A stretch of DNA of 64,000 nt from Adiantum capillus-veneris (GCA_014529385.2 CM043967.1:131127182-131191181); one strand, 5' to 3'; positions 40,954 through 53,183 are shown, numbered from the stretch's first letter. The notes: a model not told the origin generated them from the letters alone. Numbers and translations: made by a program.

Positions 40954-41113
40954 TGAACTGAGCACCAAATTGCAATTTTGTTCTTGTCATAAGCAAATGT
41001 ATGTCCTAATTAGCTTGTGGTTCAGCTTTGAATCATGTGCGTAGTTAAAAGCTAAGTAAAAGTCAGATTTTGTGATGGACACTAATTTAGAACTTGGAGT
41101 GCACTTATGATCA

Positions 41114-41470
41114 ATGGATACCAACAAATCTCCTGCAAAGAAGAAGAGGCGTGCCCTTAAGGACATCCTAGCTATTGCAAAGCCATTCGCCATCCCACCA
41201 AAAACCTTAAAGCTCACTAAGGCATGGATGGATGATGCCACACTGGAAGCAAAAGGGATCAGATTATATCATGGCATTTTTAGAGATCCTCAAGGCAATA
41301 CAGTTGATGTGCCCATGATCCCCAGAGAACTTAATGAATACGCCAATAAGGAGGACATCCTCAACCACCTAAAAAGAGCTGGTCTATACGAATTTTTCAC
41401 GGCTCCTCCAACAAGAGTGGATACTCAAAGAGTATATGAAATAGCCAGCTCCATTGAGAACAAGTCTTGA
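41114..41470 (+). CDS. Element C, first frame (unknown, gag-position protein)
   Basis: 118 codons starting MDTNKSPAKKKRRALKD. After the basic start it is a globular-looking segment: KTLKLTKAWMDDATLEAKGI, LYHGIFRDPQGNTVDVPMIP and ILNHLKRAGLYEFFTAP. No gag knuckle, protease or RT motif is visible. It lies upstream of a polypurine tract and 3' LTR on the same strand, so it occupies the gag position of a non-autonomous LTR element. Confidence 0.5.
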   Translation: MDTNKSPAKKKRRALKDILAIAKPFAIPPKTLKLTKAWMDDATLEAKGIRLYHGIFRDPQGNTVDVPMIPRELNEYANKEDILNHLKRAGLYEFFTAPPTRVDTQRVYEIASSIENKS

Positions 41471-41734
41471 TGGACAAAAGATATAGGTGGTCATTACCCC
41501 CCAAATCATTGCCAATGCTCTGGGGCTACAAAATGAAGACAGCTCAATCCAAGAGAGAAGAGATAAAATCAAGGTTTATTCTCAAAAGAAGATTAATTAG
41601 ACCTTTGAGGACTTAGCTGATCCAAGAGCAACTAAGATCTATAGACTCTACAATCAATACTTTCATGTGTGCAGTAAGGGGCCTCAAAGTACACCACTCC
41701 ACCACACACAGCAACCACCACCATCACCTGGGCA

Positions 41735-42184
41735 TTGAAGACTAGTGTACCCAAAGAAGTGCACTACACTCAGTGTCTGCATGAGCAAGTGGTCGGAATG
41801 GAAACCGACAACCCGGAGTACATTGGATGTAGAGAAATTATAACAAAAATTTCATACAAATCCATTGGTGAATGTGGAAGGTGGCCAGAACCACCATCTC
41901 AAAATGAATGGTTAATATTGAAAGAAGATGTAGAAGAAGAGCTCCCTGCGGCTGCAGCTCCTGCAATTACAATTCAACTAAGGCGAAAGCTCAAAACGGT
42001 CCCAGAAGACACTGAACAAGAGCCACCAAAGAAGAAAGGTATAGCAAAAACGACAAAGGAAGAAAATCCAAAGGAAACTAACAGTCAAAAAGCGGCTCGC
42101 ATCAAAAGATTGATCGCAAAATTCAAGAATGAGTGTGCACTAAAAGGCAATTTAAAGAATACTAGAAATAATTTGAAGAGGTAA
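41735..42184 (+). CDS. Element C, second frame
   Basis: 149 codons, probably the continuation of the 41114 protein after a decayed stretch. It starts globular (VHYTQCLHEQVVGME, YIGCREIITKISYKSIGECG) and becomes highly charged (EQEPPKKKGIAKTTKEEN, KAARIKRLIAKFKNECA), likely nuclear or RNA-binding in character. Function unknown. Confidence 0.45.
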   Translation: MKTSVPKEVHYTQCLHEQVVGMETDNPEYIGCREIITKISYKSIGECGRWPEPPSQNEWLILKEDVEEELPAAAAPAITIQLRRKLKTVPEDTEQEPPKKKGIAKTTKEENPKETNSQKAARIKRLIAKFKNECALKGNLKNTRNNLKR

Positions 42185-42310
42185 TTGAACAACAAATATA
42201 GAACCCTTCACTGCTCAAGAAATACAAAACATCAAGAAACTAAAAGAATTTCTAGAAGTGAAGGAGGATCAGAAAGAGAAAGATAAAGAGGATCAAAAGG
42301 ATAAAGAGAA

Positions 42311-42502
42311 AGAGAATTAGAAATAAGAAGAGGAGAAGACGGAGGAGACTAAACTGAACAAAAGACAAAAGTGCCACCACTCTCTCCTCCTACCACCACA
42401 AAAGGGAAATAGAGAATTAGAAATAAGAAGAGGAGAAGACGGAGGAGACTAAACTGAACAAAAGACAAAAGTGCCACCACTCTCTCCTCCTACCACCACA
42501 AA
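42311..42502. repeat. Tandem duplication, period 100 bp
   Basis: 42311-42410 repeats almost exactly at 42411-42502 (both begin AGAGAATTAGAAATAAG). It is a recent duplication in the coding region of element C and interrupts its frame. Confidence 0.9.
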
Positions 42503-43505
42503 AACTACACACAGCCCCCACCCCTCTACATCTCAACCTGAAAAAACATATGAACGCATGCCATTGATGGAAGAGGGAAGACAACAAATCTACAAGGATC
42601 TCCTTGAAGCGGGCTACACCCCTGCAGAAGCTTCCCAAGTAGCATATGGCACACCAATCCCATCAGCAACAAAGAAAGAAGACATGATGAATGAGAGATT
42701 TTAGGCACAAGTTGCCCTTATTGGAATACCTGAATCAGATCTCTCACCGTCGGGAGTCCCTGATTGGAGACCGGCTCTAGTAGTACCTCAAGGGAGAGTA
42801 CTTGAAAGGCCATGGAAACCTCCGCCAACATGTGTTTTGCTAAGCATGGGCCACCAAATCCCTATGGTTGGACCTCTAAAAGAGTCCACAATAAGGAGCA
42901 TAGTAGTGGAAAATGAAGATGATATGCGAGCTGCACATCAACTTCTTGAAAGAGTTCAAACCCGAACCCTCACTCTAGTGGAATAAAATAGTATGCTCCA
43001 CTCAAGAGAAGCAAATTTAACCAGAGAGCATGACATGCGGCAAATTGAGTTACAAGGATATATGTACAAAGATGAAGCTGCTGAGAAGGAACGAGAAATT
43101 CAATGGAAAGTGCTACAAGAAGTAGAGACAAAGAGAGACAACCTCACGCTATAGATAGCCAAGATCTCTAAGGAGATAGAAACTCTACAAAAGAACAAGG
43201 ATAAAATTGAAGAGGTTCTAGAGTCAACTTGTGATGAGATAGTGGAGCATAAAGATAAATTAGCACTCCAAGAGCTTACCATACAGAGGCTGCGAGAGAC
43301 TCCAAGAGCGGCTAGAGCCATCACAAGAACGGAAAGCTAGGCTACACAAGTCTTGGAAGATCAAATAGCAGCACTTCAAAGGGAGTTGAGGTTGGAATAA
43401 AGAAAGAGACTGCATATGGCCGAAGGCTTCCTAGTAGCAAAGGAAAGATTAAACAAATTGGCCCAACAATCAGCATCAACAATATTAGGTATGAGTCATA
43501 CTTAA
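42471..43505 (+). pseudogene. Element C, third frame with long coiled coil
   Basis: One frame of 345 codons with in-frame stops at 42702, 42984, 43152, 43338 and 43398. The N-terminal part has EEGRQQIYKDLLEAGYTPAE, a UBA-like or helical segment, then a Pro-rich stretch. From about 42935 to 43470 heptad-rich charged sequence predicts a long coiled coil (LLERVQTRTLTLVE, KEIETLQKNKDKIEEVLEST, QIAALQRELRLE, VAKERLNKLAQQ). Such a protein is unlike gag-pol and might self-assemble. Confidence 0.5.
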
Positions 43506-43599
43506 AGATGATCATGCCACCCGGTTTCCACTAGAGTCGAATCAACCTACAGAAAGAAGAACCGTCATGTCAAGGACGACATGGACGCGGAAGGGGGAG

Positions 43600-43807
43600 T
43601 GTTGACGTTGAACAGAGAAGAAGCCTTTCCCAACCTGTTTGTATCACTTATTTTTTAGAAACGACATGAAATTTTGTAATGGGTTGAGTGGCCAATATTC
43701 TTTTTGGGAACGGGCCTCTGAGGAGGAATTGTATATAAGCCAATTTTTGTAACCCTAAGACACACTTTTGAATTGATTTAATCTCACATTTATTGTACGA
43801 TGTGTCT

Positions 43808-43868
<61 letters not shown>

Positions 43869-44403
43869 GGAGAGAGAGAGTGTGTGTGTGTGGTTTCTTC
43901 TCTTCCGTACGCACTCTTTGGGGTCTCCATTGCAAAAGCAACACCACCAATGCGTTAGCAGCAGATAGGGCTTAAATCCAACCCCAAGCTTGCACGATTC
44001 TAGTGTTGTTCCAAAGAGACCTCCTACAAGCTTCTGGGTGAGTTTTCTTGCAAACCGTGTGTCTGATTGGTGATTTCTTTATACTTCTGGGTTCACGATG
44101 CGTAGAGCTACATATTAGAATCATACAAACCAAAAAGTGGTGACCTACATTTTGTTGCCTGTCTTCATACGCGATTGTCGTACGGAGTGGTTCTAGGTAG
44201 GATATCGAGTCAGAGCCCATAGGGTAATGACCTCTTGATGAGGAGAGTGTCTCATATGAGTTTTGTGACTTTTTGAGTGTGTTTGGTCTAGTTTCGGATA
44301 GCATGAGCATTCTAGGTTGAGTTGTATTCACAAGTGCATAAGACGTCTAGACTTGGTTTCCTTGAGTAGAGATTGTCTTAGAAGGTCGAGTAGGTGATTA
44401 ACA
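43600..44403 (+). repeat. Element C 3' LTR
   Basis: Starts TGTTGACGTTGAAC after a polypurine tract (GGAAGGGGGAG, 43589-43599). It contains CCAAT (43692), TATATAAG (43732-43739) and a (GA)n tract 70 bp downstream. The end ...GATTAACA at 44403 is a proposal, since no second LTR lies in the window. Confidence 0.6.
43810..43866. repeat. (GA)n microsatellite in the element C LTR
   Basis: About 28 GA units followed by a short interrupted GA/GT tail to 43892. Confidence 0.95.
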
Positions 44404-44478
44404 TCCATCTCCGTGTTTCAATGCGCCTACGGGTTGAGCTTCCTCCTTGGCTGACATTGAGTTGTTGGTCTTGCTCTT

Positions 44479-44733
44479 TGTTAACCACCGGCGTCCACTT
44501 CTAGTAGTAATGGACCGGGCTTGTTGGTCCAATAGGAAAAGGGTAAGGGTGATTGCCGATGAGAGGCGCACTCTAACTGGGACATTCAAGGGGTAGTTGG
44601 CTAAGCATGGGTGCCCAAGTGTCAAGGGGCGAGCTCATATAAAGTCCACCCAAACCTAAAATTCACTCATTCTCTCATTTATGCAATTGAAGAGTGCTCT
44701 TGCTCCATCTCCATCTTCTTCTTCTTCGTCTCC

Positions 44734-44823
<90 letters not shown>

Positions 44824-45061
44824 ACGCAATCGAGCATTACAAAGGCACGACGGCAGCAAGGCGGTTGAGCGCGGCACGATGGTAGCTCCCTCTTCTTTGC
44901 GGCGAGGAATCCTGCATAAATGCAAGCGTAGGGTGGTGAGTGACACACCCTTGCTCTCTTGAGCTTGCTAGATTAGTCTGGTTGTGTGCTTGTAGCCATT
45001 TGTGGCTTGCACACGGTGTACCGTAAGTCCCTTGCACTGACATGTGCGATAGATACACACA
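44479..45061 (+). repeat. Element B 5' LTR
   Basis: 583 bp, TGTTAACC...ACACA, with TATAAA at 44638-44643 and a (GT)n tract from 44737. It is the same family as 17836-18397 and 28286-28837. Confidence 0.85.
44737..44822. repeat. (GT)n microsatellite in the element B LTR
   Basis: About 43 pure GT units, at the site that holds TC or TC/AC repeats in the related LTRs. Confidence 0.95.
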
Positions 45062-45065
45062 TTTT

Positions 45066-45083
45066 TGGCACCTTTTCCAAGAA
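45066..45083 (+). other. Degenerate primer-binding site of element B
   Basis: Starts TGGCACC at the same offset from the LTR as the tRNA-Asp type site of element A, but matches less well beyond the first bases. Confidence 0.5.
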
Positions 45084-45835
45084 AATTCCCTGCACTAAGC
45101 TCGAATAGCACCCTATGATGCCTTGTGGTGCATTATGAAATGTAGGAAAGGTAGAGAAAGAAGGTGTGTGGCTTTTTTAGAAGGATTTATGACCTTTGTT
45201 TTGCTGCAATGTACTGTTTTTGTTAATAAGGTGTTTCAATGTACTGTGTTTTTTGTTCATAAGGTGTTAGAATTAAGGTAGTAGAGTTGTAATGTTAGTT
45301 CTGTAAGGTACAGTAAGTAGATATATTAGTTAATTAGTTGTTCTAGTATTGTGTTAGTGTAGCTCTGTTAGTTGTAAGTAGGTAGGTTAGGTGTGTGTGT
45401 GTGTACGCGCACATGCGCCGCGGCCGCAGCGACCTTATCCCAAAAACCAAAAAAACAAAAAATTAAAAGTAGGACTGGAATCGGGAATATTTACCAGGCC
45501 CAATCCCAAGCCCAAGCCCAAGCCCACGCTCAGGCTCAGGCCTCGGTCACCCTCTAAAATTACTTATTTTAGCCTCACGTGTAAGTAAAAATTGACCCTT
45601 TTGGGGACCAACGAAGCTTCAGGTGACCGAACGCTGTGCTATAAAGCACACAACAACCCCCTAAGCAATACGCTCGTTTTGAGCTATCACACACTCTAAT
45701 CCAAAAACTGATCGTTAAAAAGCATTAAAAAACATCAAAAAACAAGTGACAACGGGGTGCAAATGCCCAAAAAATCAAGCGGTTAACCTTCGAGGGTATT
45801 CACCGACGCTGGTAGGGTGCCAAAGGCACATGCAT
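45084..45835 (+). other. Element B 5' leader
   Basis: Homologous to 27533-28263. It includes GCCCAA/AAGCCC hexamer units at about 45500-45540 and a CG-rich knot near 45405-45430. Confidence 0.5.
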
Positions 45836-48640
45836 TTGCGCTTTGTTCGTGTGCTAGAGGCCAAGAAACTAGCAAGCATATTGACTTACGCGAGTTCTCA
45901 ATATCCACCTACCTTAGGTTCCGGGCCCTCAACGAGAACCCAAGGTAGTACCACTCAGGACCCGCATATTGCATCCAGTGACTCTTCCTCTGACTACGAC
46001 ATCATGGAGGGTTACCCAATGCCTAATCCTGATAGCTCAAGCCAAGACATACATGCCATGGGCCCACGGTCTGGACTAAGCATGCTTAGCCACTTGAAGG
46101 AAACCTTTATAGAGCCACTCACTCCGAACACGGAGCTAACGATGTAAATGAGGGGGGTGGGGAAGTAAACTATCCATTCATGACCAATGTAGACCCTATT
46201 CCCTTAGAGAGTGTGCACGTGAATACTCCACTCAAATTGCACCCCCTGACTCTTCAGAGCTATTCCCCTTCGAGGTTATATTACCTGATGGTAGAATCCT
46301 TGCCGAAGTACAAGAAGTTGAGTGGTATACCATAGCATCTAGGGAAAAGGAAATTGAGAGCTTACGCAAGGTGGAGCAACGAAGAGAGTTAAAAGCAAAA
46401 GCCCCTATGTCAATATCATTGCTAGGAGACCAATAAAGTGCTCCTAATTAGTGACCACTAAGGGTCAACCCATAGAGAGCCACATTGCATCTAGTTCAAA
46501 GGACACCCCTAGCACCTCAATCCTAGATGGAGCATTCCTAAATGAGAACTGGGAGTACAAACTACAAACAGAAACTCTAACCGACCTATACACAAGTCAC
46601 ACCTATCGCGTGGGTTGGTTAGATGTCCTACAATCGGCAACGGGTGCTACTAGTGTGGAGGATCAACAAAAAAAGGTTTGTAAGGTCATCCATAGGGTTA
46701 TTGAGCTAGAGAGATAGAACAAGGGGATCCACATGCCTTCAACGGGTCGCATGAGATTCTTGGATACAGGAAAGGCTAAACAACCAACCTTATCGCAAAT
46801 GGAGACTCCCTCGGTAAGTCCGATGGATCCTCCATATATTGTTTTGCCAGGGGTCTCAGTGAAATCTGAGCCCACAAGTGATAGATTTACCTTTCCAAGT
46901 CTAGCTCATCTTTCCCTTGATGACACCACGGCTACCATGCCTACCCCAATGATGGGCATGCCAAGAAACACACCATGTACCTCATTTGTTAGTAAAGCAC
47001 CACGACATGGTAGCTCAATGCCTGCAATAGTACCTACAAGTGTGTACCAATCGTATACACCTATGGGTCCTTGTACTTCTGTAGTCCCTACCCCTCCCAT
47101 TGTTTCAACAAAACTATGCTCCACAACCACAACACTCAAGCTCTTATTCCAATAGGACCATACCGGCTAGCATTAGCATGTCACATCCGATGTCGGATAT
47201 GCCTAGGGCCACACATATGAACTTTGGGCCACCACATGGCACAACACTGTACCAAAGTTGGAACCCAAGGTCTTCCTATGTGCCAAGCCCAATGCCAATA
47301 CCTACTCCACATGTAGTCTTTGGAGCGCCTTCACCCACGGTACCTGCTCACTTAGGTGACTTGGGAACATTTGCTCAAGCTATCGATCGATCTATTGCTG
47401 AGAATATGCGTAACACGCATGATAGAGAACCTAGAAGTAAGGCAGTACAAATAGCCAATATCACACAAAAATTTAGTGGAGACGGGGATGTGAGAAAGCA
47501 TATTGAAGTGTTTGAACAAATATGCGATTCTCTAGGAGAACACAATGACCTCCATAAGAGTAATGCTTTAAGCCTAACCTTAAGTGGAAAGGTTGGGGAT
47601 TGGTATAGAACCCTAAGGGCAAAAGAAAAAACGATTTACCCTACTCTTAGGAGACTGTTCTTGAAAGATTACATACGAGAGGGAGTGCTTTGGGGTGTAG
47701 CCTCTCAGCTCCAGAAAGCCCAATGAGAGACCCCAAGGCCATTCAAGAGATTCTTAGAGACAATCGTGCTCCACAAAACAATCATATGTATCCAAGAAGG
47801 GAGCAACAATGGTGCTCAGTATGCTATGGTCCGCATAGTACCAATCAATGCCCTACTTTTAGAGTAAAATTCAATGGGAATTGCAATGTCTATGGGAGGT
47901 ATGGTCATCAAGCTAAGGATTGCATAATATTTAAGCGCGGATGGCCAATAGACCAACCTTAGCATGGACAGACACACCTCAAGTGCCTGCATTGATGCTA
48001 GCCCTACCTCTTGAACAAACGTGACAACACATGGTCCCTAGGGCCTCGAATGTTGTTCAAATAACACTCTTACCACCTCTAGTGCTAGGACCACAACCAC
48101 TACATCCAAGAATCACGTCTGTGAATCAAGTGGGTTGTGAGTCATCTATTGCTTGTTTGGAAGGCTATGAGGAACATACAGACCCTAGTATTGCCTATGG
48201 GATTGATGTGCTTGAAGAAAGTCCACAATACTATATGGAGGACTATTGGGGACAAGTCAAGCATGTCTATCAAGTAGTTGCTCTTGCTACAAGAGGCCAA
48301 AATATCAATTACATTGCCAAGAGACCACCTCTTCAATTCTACAAGTGTGGAGGTCCACATCGTATAGTCGAGTGTCCTATTAGGCTACAAAAGAATGCCA
48401 CACTAATGCAAACCAATCAAGCAAGCACGTCTACAATGCTGATACTCATGTGTAATTGATGTAGCATAGATCATTTGATTGCCCAATGTCCGAATAATCC
48501 AAATGCACCAAAGATCATGCCATTAAACTTGATTGAGGTTACCGAGGAGCCATCACAAAGTACACATGTGGTACTAGTAAACATACTCACATGATCGATG
48601 CTCCAAAATCAAAATTATATTATTGAAGAAAGAGACACGA
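45836..48640 (+). pseudogene. Element B Gag
   Basis: A series of frames that match element A Gag in order: N-terminal SSSDYDIMEGYPMP (about 45980), a Pro/Thr-rich part, capsid domain at 47460-47730 (KHIEVFEQICDSLGEHN, LTLSGKVGDWYRTL), then nucleocapsid knuckles. These are CSVCYGPHSTNQC, a disturbed second (CNVYGRYGHQAKDC), FYKCGGPHRIVEC and a fourth split by a stop (CSIDHLIAQC). Multiple stops and small indels show it is dead. Confidence 0.75.
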
Positions 48641-49545
48641 CATCAATTGCCCAATTTCAAAAGAAGACGAAAACATGAAGGAAGAGATTGCAAAAAGCAG
48701 TGAAGTCAGACCCCAGTCAAAGACCAACATAGGGACTGGTGACGACCCCGTATATATGAACGACGCTGAAGAGGATTTTGATTCAGGTGAAAACATGGAG
48801 AGCAAAATGACCACTAGGAAAGAAACCAACAAGGAAGATTGTCATGAGCCACAATGTCCAGGTACCAAAAAGAAGATAGGAACTTACCCAAACCCTAAAG
48901 AGGAGATCGAGCGAATCAACCAATTAATGATTTTGGTATAAGATACCCAAAGGGATCTAGAGTCAACACCTAGGCAGATCCAGATTACAGACACATTGTT
49001 CCCTACGCAACAACAACCTCACCAAGTCCATAGACCTTAGCCATACCTAGTGTCATCCAAGAAGAAAGTGACTTAAAGTCATGGGAAAGTGGGCATACTC
49101 ACTTCTTGTTGGAAAGAATGTTTACAGAGGGACTACCTGACCCTATTGAAGAAATGGAGATCCCATCTTTCCCACGTCAAGGGATTGAAGCCCAAAAGGT
49201 GCCGTTAAATATTGCCAAATTGATGGATTTCATGGCTTCAGAGGTTAGAACCACCATCATGTCCAAACTATACGGAGACACTGAGTTATTCTTAGCTCTT
49301 CAAGCTTTCCTCAATGGAGAACTGAAGGTCGGGCTACCACAATTTGTATAGATGGATAGAGTTAGGGAGATGCCAATAGAGGAGGAACACTTGGATCCAC
49401 AACCCAACCTAGATGAGACCCTATTGTAGAAATACTTGTTAACAAGTTGGGACAATACTTTGAGGGTGATGAATCCAATGCAACCATACCAATCACTACC
49501 AAGGTATTAACTATAAAGGGAATCCTTGATGGTGGCGATGGGGTT
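48641..49545 (+). pseudogene. Element B Gag-protease linker and start of protease
   Basis: Matches 23497-24413 of element A: the acidic linker (DDPVYMNDAEEDFDSGEN), then EMEIPSFPRQGIEAQKVPLNIAKLM and the lead into the protease, ending at ILDGG. Beyond this the sequence is unrelated. Confidence 0.7.
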
Positions 49546-50348
49546 AGCCCTTGTGGTTATTTGTGGGGGGAGTATTGAATGATTGAAAAGTGTTGTTGAT
49601 ACTCATGGCTCGGACCCTTGTGGTTATTGACAATTTTGGGACAAGGGGAACAAGTAGGAAAAATCCTCTCTTTTTTGGAAGCACTCATGTACTTGGTGCC
49701 TCCTTTAAAAGCCAACAAGTACATCATAGAAATGGAAAAAAACTTTAATATGGTTGATCCACTATTGTAGCCATGTTTTCAAGCTACCACCACATGATGA
49801 GTAGTTGCATTAGGTAATCCAATCATAGCACTTCATATGCCTCCGCAAACCTATAGTCTTGGCATTTCCTGTTCCCATTGATCATACAAGCAATGTATTC
49901 TTGAAGAGGTTAATTCCACTACAAGATAGTACCCATAAATTAATTGTTTGCCTAAGCTTATCAATAAGGTGTATTGGCATTCCTTGTGATGGATCATGTT
50001 TGCAATTGATGTTCATATGCAGCTCCAATACCGGGTAAGATGAAGCAAAAGCTATTTTATAACTACCTCTTGCCCTTATTAATGATTATTAGTGTGGGAG
50101 ATAAATTACCTTTTGTGATCAAACCATTAGATTTTAAACCAAGTAGGTCCTGCCAATCTTAGAAAAGGGTTGTATTAAAGGGAATCTCAGAGATGCCTTC
50201 AATGGCTTCGAAGTGAAAAATGGGGAGGAGACACATCGAGGGGAGAGAAGAATGGGGAGGCAACAAGAGAAAAATGGAGATGCAAGGTGTGTGGGACAGA
50301 TTGCGGAGGGTCCTATCTGGCGGCAAGTTGCAGGTCAAGGGGGGGGGG

Positions 50349-50383
<35 letters not shown>

Positions 50384-50855
50384 TGTGTGTGTGGATGGGA
50401 TTTCCAACAAGTCATTGCTCGAGCACGTTGCGAAAGTCCAGATGATAGCGATGGACAGATGGCGAGGAATGAGGCCAGTACAGCCAGAGGAGGACGTGGA
50501 GGAGAGAAGGAGAGAGAGGTGTCACGAGTGGACAGGCAGAGGGTTGTCGTCTGTCGGGAGAGGCTGGTTGCTCCTTTTTACACCTGCATTGAAGGTCCAG
50601 GCTTGTGTGTGTCACCAGCTCATTCTGATGACGAGGATCAACGAGGAGACAAATGGAGATTTTTCTTGTCATGAGCTTCGATGTGGTAGACAAATGTCTT
50701 CGAGATGCAGGGCGCATTCGAGTGCAACCGAGTGCAACCACCTTGCTATAAATGCAGCAAGACGTGAAGCCGCGGGGGGGGATCGTGGAGGAGGGACATC
50801 GGAGCTCTGACGCACTGATATTGGAGGCGCAGTAGGGCCAAGCGTGTAGGGATGC

Positions 50856-50913
<58 letters not shown>

Positions 50914-51123
50914 CCAGTGCAAGCGAGGTGAGAGTTAGATGCGTAGAAGGGGAACGCGACTGCACAGAGAGGGAAGCCACAGGCAGTGAGCGATTTGGGG
51001 GAGAGCGAGAGGATTGCTCTGTGCAAAGCTCGTGATGGCGACGTGCCATTGCTTTTTGCCTTTGAACAAAGAGATTCTAATGAAATCTCCGAGACAAATT
51101 AATTGTCTTTTGAGAAAGGACCT
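49546..51123. other. Non-coding stretch with GA-rich tracts
   Basis: No credible gene. A 14-base word (CCCTTGTGGTTATT) is repeated at 49550 and 49614, at the break-point of element B. 50341-50395 holds a G run, (GA)n and (GT)n. 50861-50911 holds (GA)n. The long frames around 50220-50810 and 50412-51049 are low-complexity by-products of these repeats. Confidence 0.4.
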
Positions 51124-51139
51124 AGTAGATGACCATTAG

Positions 51140-51360
51140 ATTTTAAACCAATTATAGTACATACCAGGGCTTATTTTCATAACGTCAAAGAGGTCCAAAC
51201 AAGGCTCAAAAAACCAATTGTAGTACATACCAAGGGCTTAGTTTATAACGTTAAAGAGGTCCAAACCTTTTGTGATCAAACCATTAGACTGTAAACCAAT
51301 TATAGTACATACCAAGGGCGGGCTTAGTTCATAACATTAAAGAGGTCCAAACTGGGCTGA
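51140..51360. repeat. Three imperfect direct repeats
   Basis: A unit of about 55-60 bp (AACCAATTATAGTACATACC ... AAAGAGGTCCAAAC) occurs three times, at about 51148, 51218 and 51298. Part of its 5' context (TTTTGTGATCAAACCATTAG) also occurs at 50111. Confidence 0.8.
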
Positions 51361-51755
51361 AAAAAGTTCTAGCCCACTGCGAGGTATATGGGAACCAATT
51401 CCCTAATGCGTATGTGAAATAGGCACGGTGTTTAGGTGAATAATTTACCAGAAAAATTCAATTGAGGAACATACCCCGTGATTTTGGGCCGTGAAATATG
51501 AAGTGCACCATTTATGCCTACCAGCATGGCGTGGATTATGTAAGAGTGGGCATACTCGCAACCCTGCGCAATGCACTCAAGAGTGAGTACTTACACTCAG
51601 TTAACCATGTACATGTGTTCATACAAGCATGCACACTTTTGTTTTTGAACAAGCATGCATGCACACACACATGCACGCATGCACATTGTGTGTTATGGAT
51701 TAATCCTTCACAACTACTATTGTAGACATACGATCCCTTTAGAAGCCGATGTGTG

Positions 51756-51761
<6 letters not shown>

Positions 51762-51845
<84 letters not shown>
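51762..51845. repeat. (CT)n(CA)n compound microsatellite
   Basis: CT to about 51794, CA to 51845. Confidence 0.95.
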
Positions 51846-51847
<2 letters not shown>

Positions 51848-52929
51848 AGAAATAACCTCTCACACACAAGTGGCAGCACCACTATAGGTAACAAAGAGTT
51901 GTACCAATATCGAGCAAGCACACTTTCGACCACATGGCAATGAAGCGGGGAACTATTCAAGCTGGTTTCTTTTGCACTATAGAAATTGATATTTTCATAC
52001 GATGATACATATGTAGTTTAAATTGTTAAAGTTAGCTCTATTAACCATTTGACCTGAAGTTGTGGGGGTGACTCCTTTAATTTAATCTCGTATGTGAGCT
52101 TCGAACCACTGCAGATCAGCGTCAGAGACACACACTCACACACAATTTATGTTAGTTGACCCAAAAGTATTACAACAAGAATAGCTATACAATGGCTATT
52201 TACCTAAGAAGCCCACATACTGAATGCTAACACATGTTACATGATGCAAACTAGTCTTAATTCTGGAAATACCAAATCCACATGCATGTAGGGTATTGAT
52301 AATGCACCGTATGCATGCATGGCTCAATATATATATATATATATACAAAAAGGTAACAAATTCCACCAACACTCACCTCTCATCATGCCTAATATACGCT
52401 ATCCTATTAAGAGCGGGTTTTATGGTATCCTATTTACAAACACACGTCAAGTTAATGTCAATCAAATGACCTTAGAAAAAGAGACATTATTTGATATATC
52501 GCCTATACAAAATAACGGATTGTTCCTTGAGAATTCTAATTCACCATGCATCTAGAGGACCATGAGACACGTAATAAATGTGAATGAATCAATACAAAGG
52601 TATTGCACTATTAATATGCATTGTGTGAATGACCCTCTAATGCTAGATGGCATGAAAGTTGGATATGTTCCTAGCCTACCATATGAATGAGAACTCCAGC
52701 TAAGAAAAGAGAAAAATGCACGTTCACTGCCATACGGTCTCTAATTAATGCACTTCAAAAGTGTAGTTCTAGATTTCTGTATAATTGCAGCTCAAATTGC
52801 TCGTTTTCTCTATGTATCCAAAGCTAAATACACATACTCACCCTTGTAGAAATCACGCACACACACCCATGCTCATCTCTGGCTAAATCATGGTGCAAGA
52901 AACCTTGAAGGGCTAATTACACTGTTGAA

Positions 52930-52966
<37 letters not shown>

Positions 52967-53120
52967 ACTTAGGACCTCATAGTATATATCTTTGTTTTGT
53001 ACTGTTGTTAGGTTATTTTGTTACTCTGACTTTGTATCAGATCCACCACTTTGTAACTTTCAGGTCTCATAGGTCATTATGGCCTTTTGAAGACGTTAAT
53101 ATAACATTTCATTTCATTTC

Positions 53121-53123
<3 letters not shown>

Positions 53124-53183
<60 letters not shown>

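Larger units (their letters stand above)
38312..41113. other. Long non-coding stretch
   Basis: 38330-39000 is AT-rich and intron-like. At 39153-39240 lie interrupted GT repeats. 39400-39500 is a short CT/GC-rich segment. From about 39600 the sequence is unique-looking, with four clear copies and one partial copy of a palindromic motif (40072-40953). It may be the leader of element C, which starts coding at 41114. Confidence 0.4.
44479..49545 (+). mobile_element. Ty3/gypsy element B, 3'-truncated relative of A
   Basis: 5' LTR 44479-45061, primer site, leader, gag and protease start in the same order and with close sequence similarity to element A, but on the plus strand. Homology to A stops abruptly at about 49545, inside the protease DGG codons, so RT onward and the 3' LTR are absent. 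With A it forms an inverted pair of about 5 kb each. Confidence 0.8.

Noticed and set aside
50144-51124. DNA transposon bounded by TAGGTCCT/AGGACCTA
   Set aside because: The inverted match is only 8 bp, there is no convincing target duplication and no coding. The flanking direct repeat of CCATTAGATTTTAAACCA is offset from the ends.
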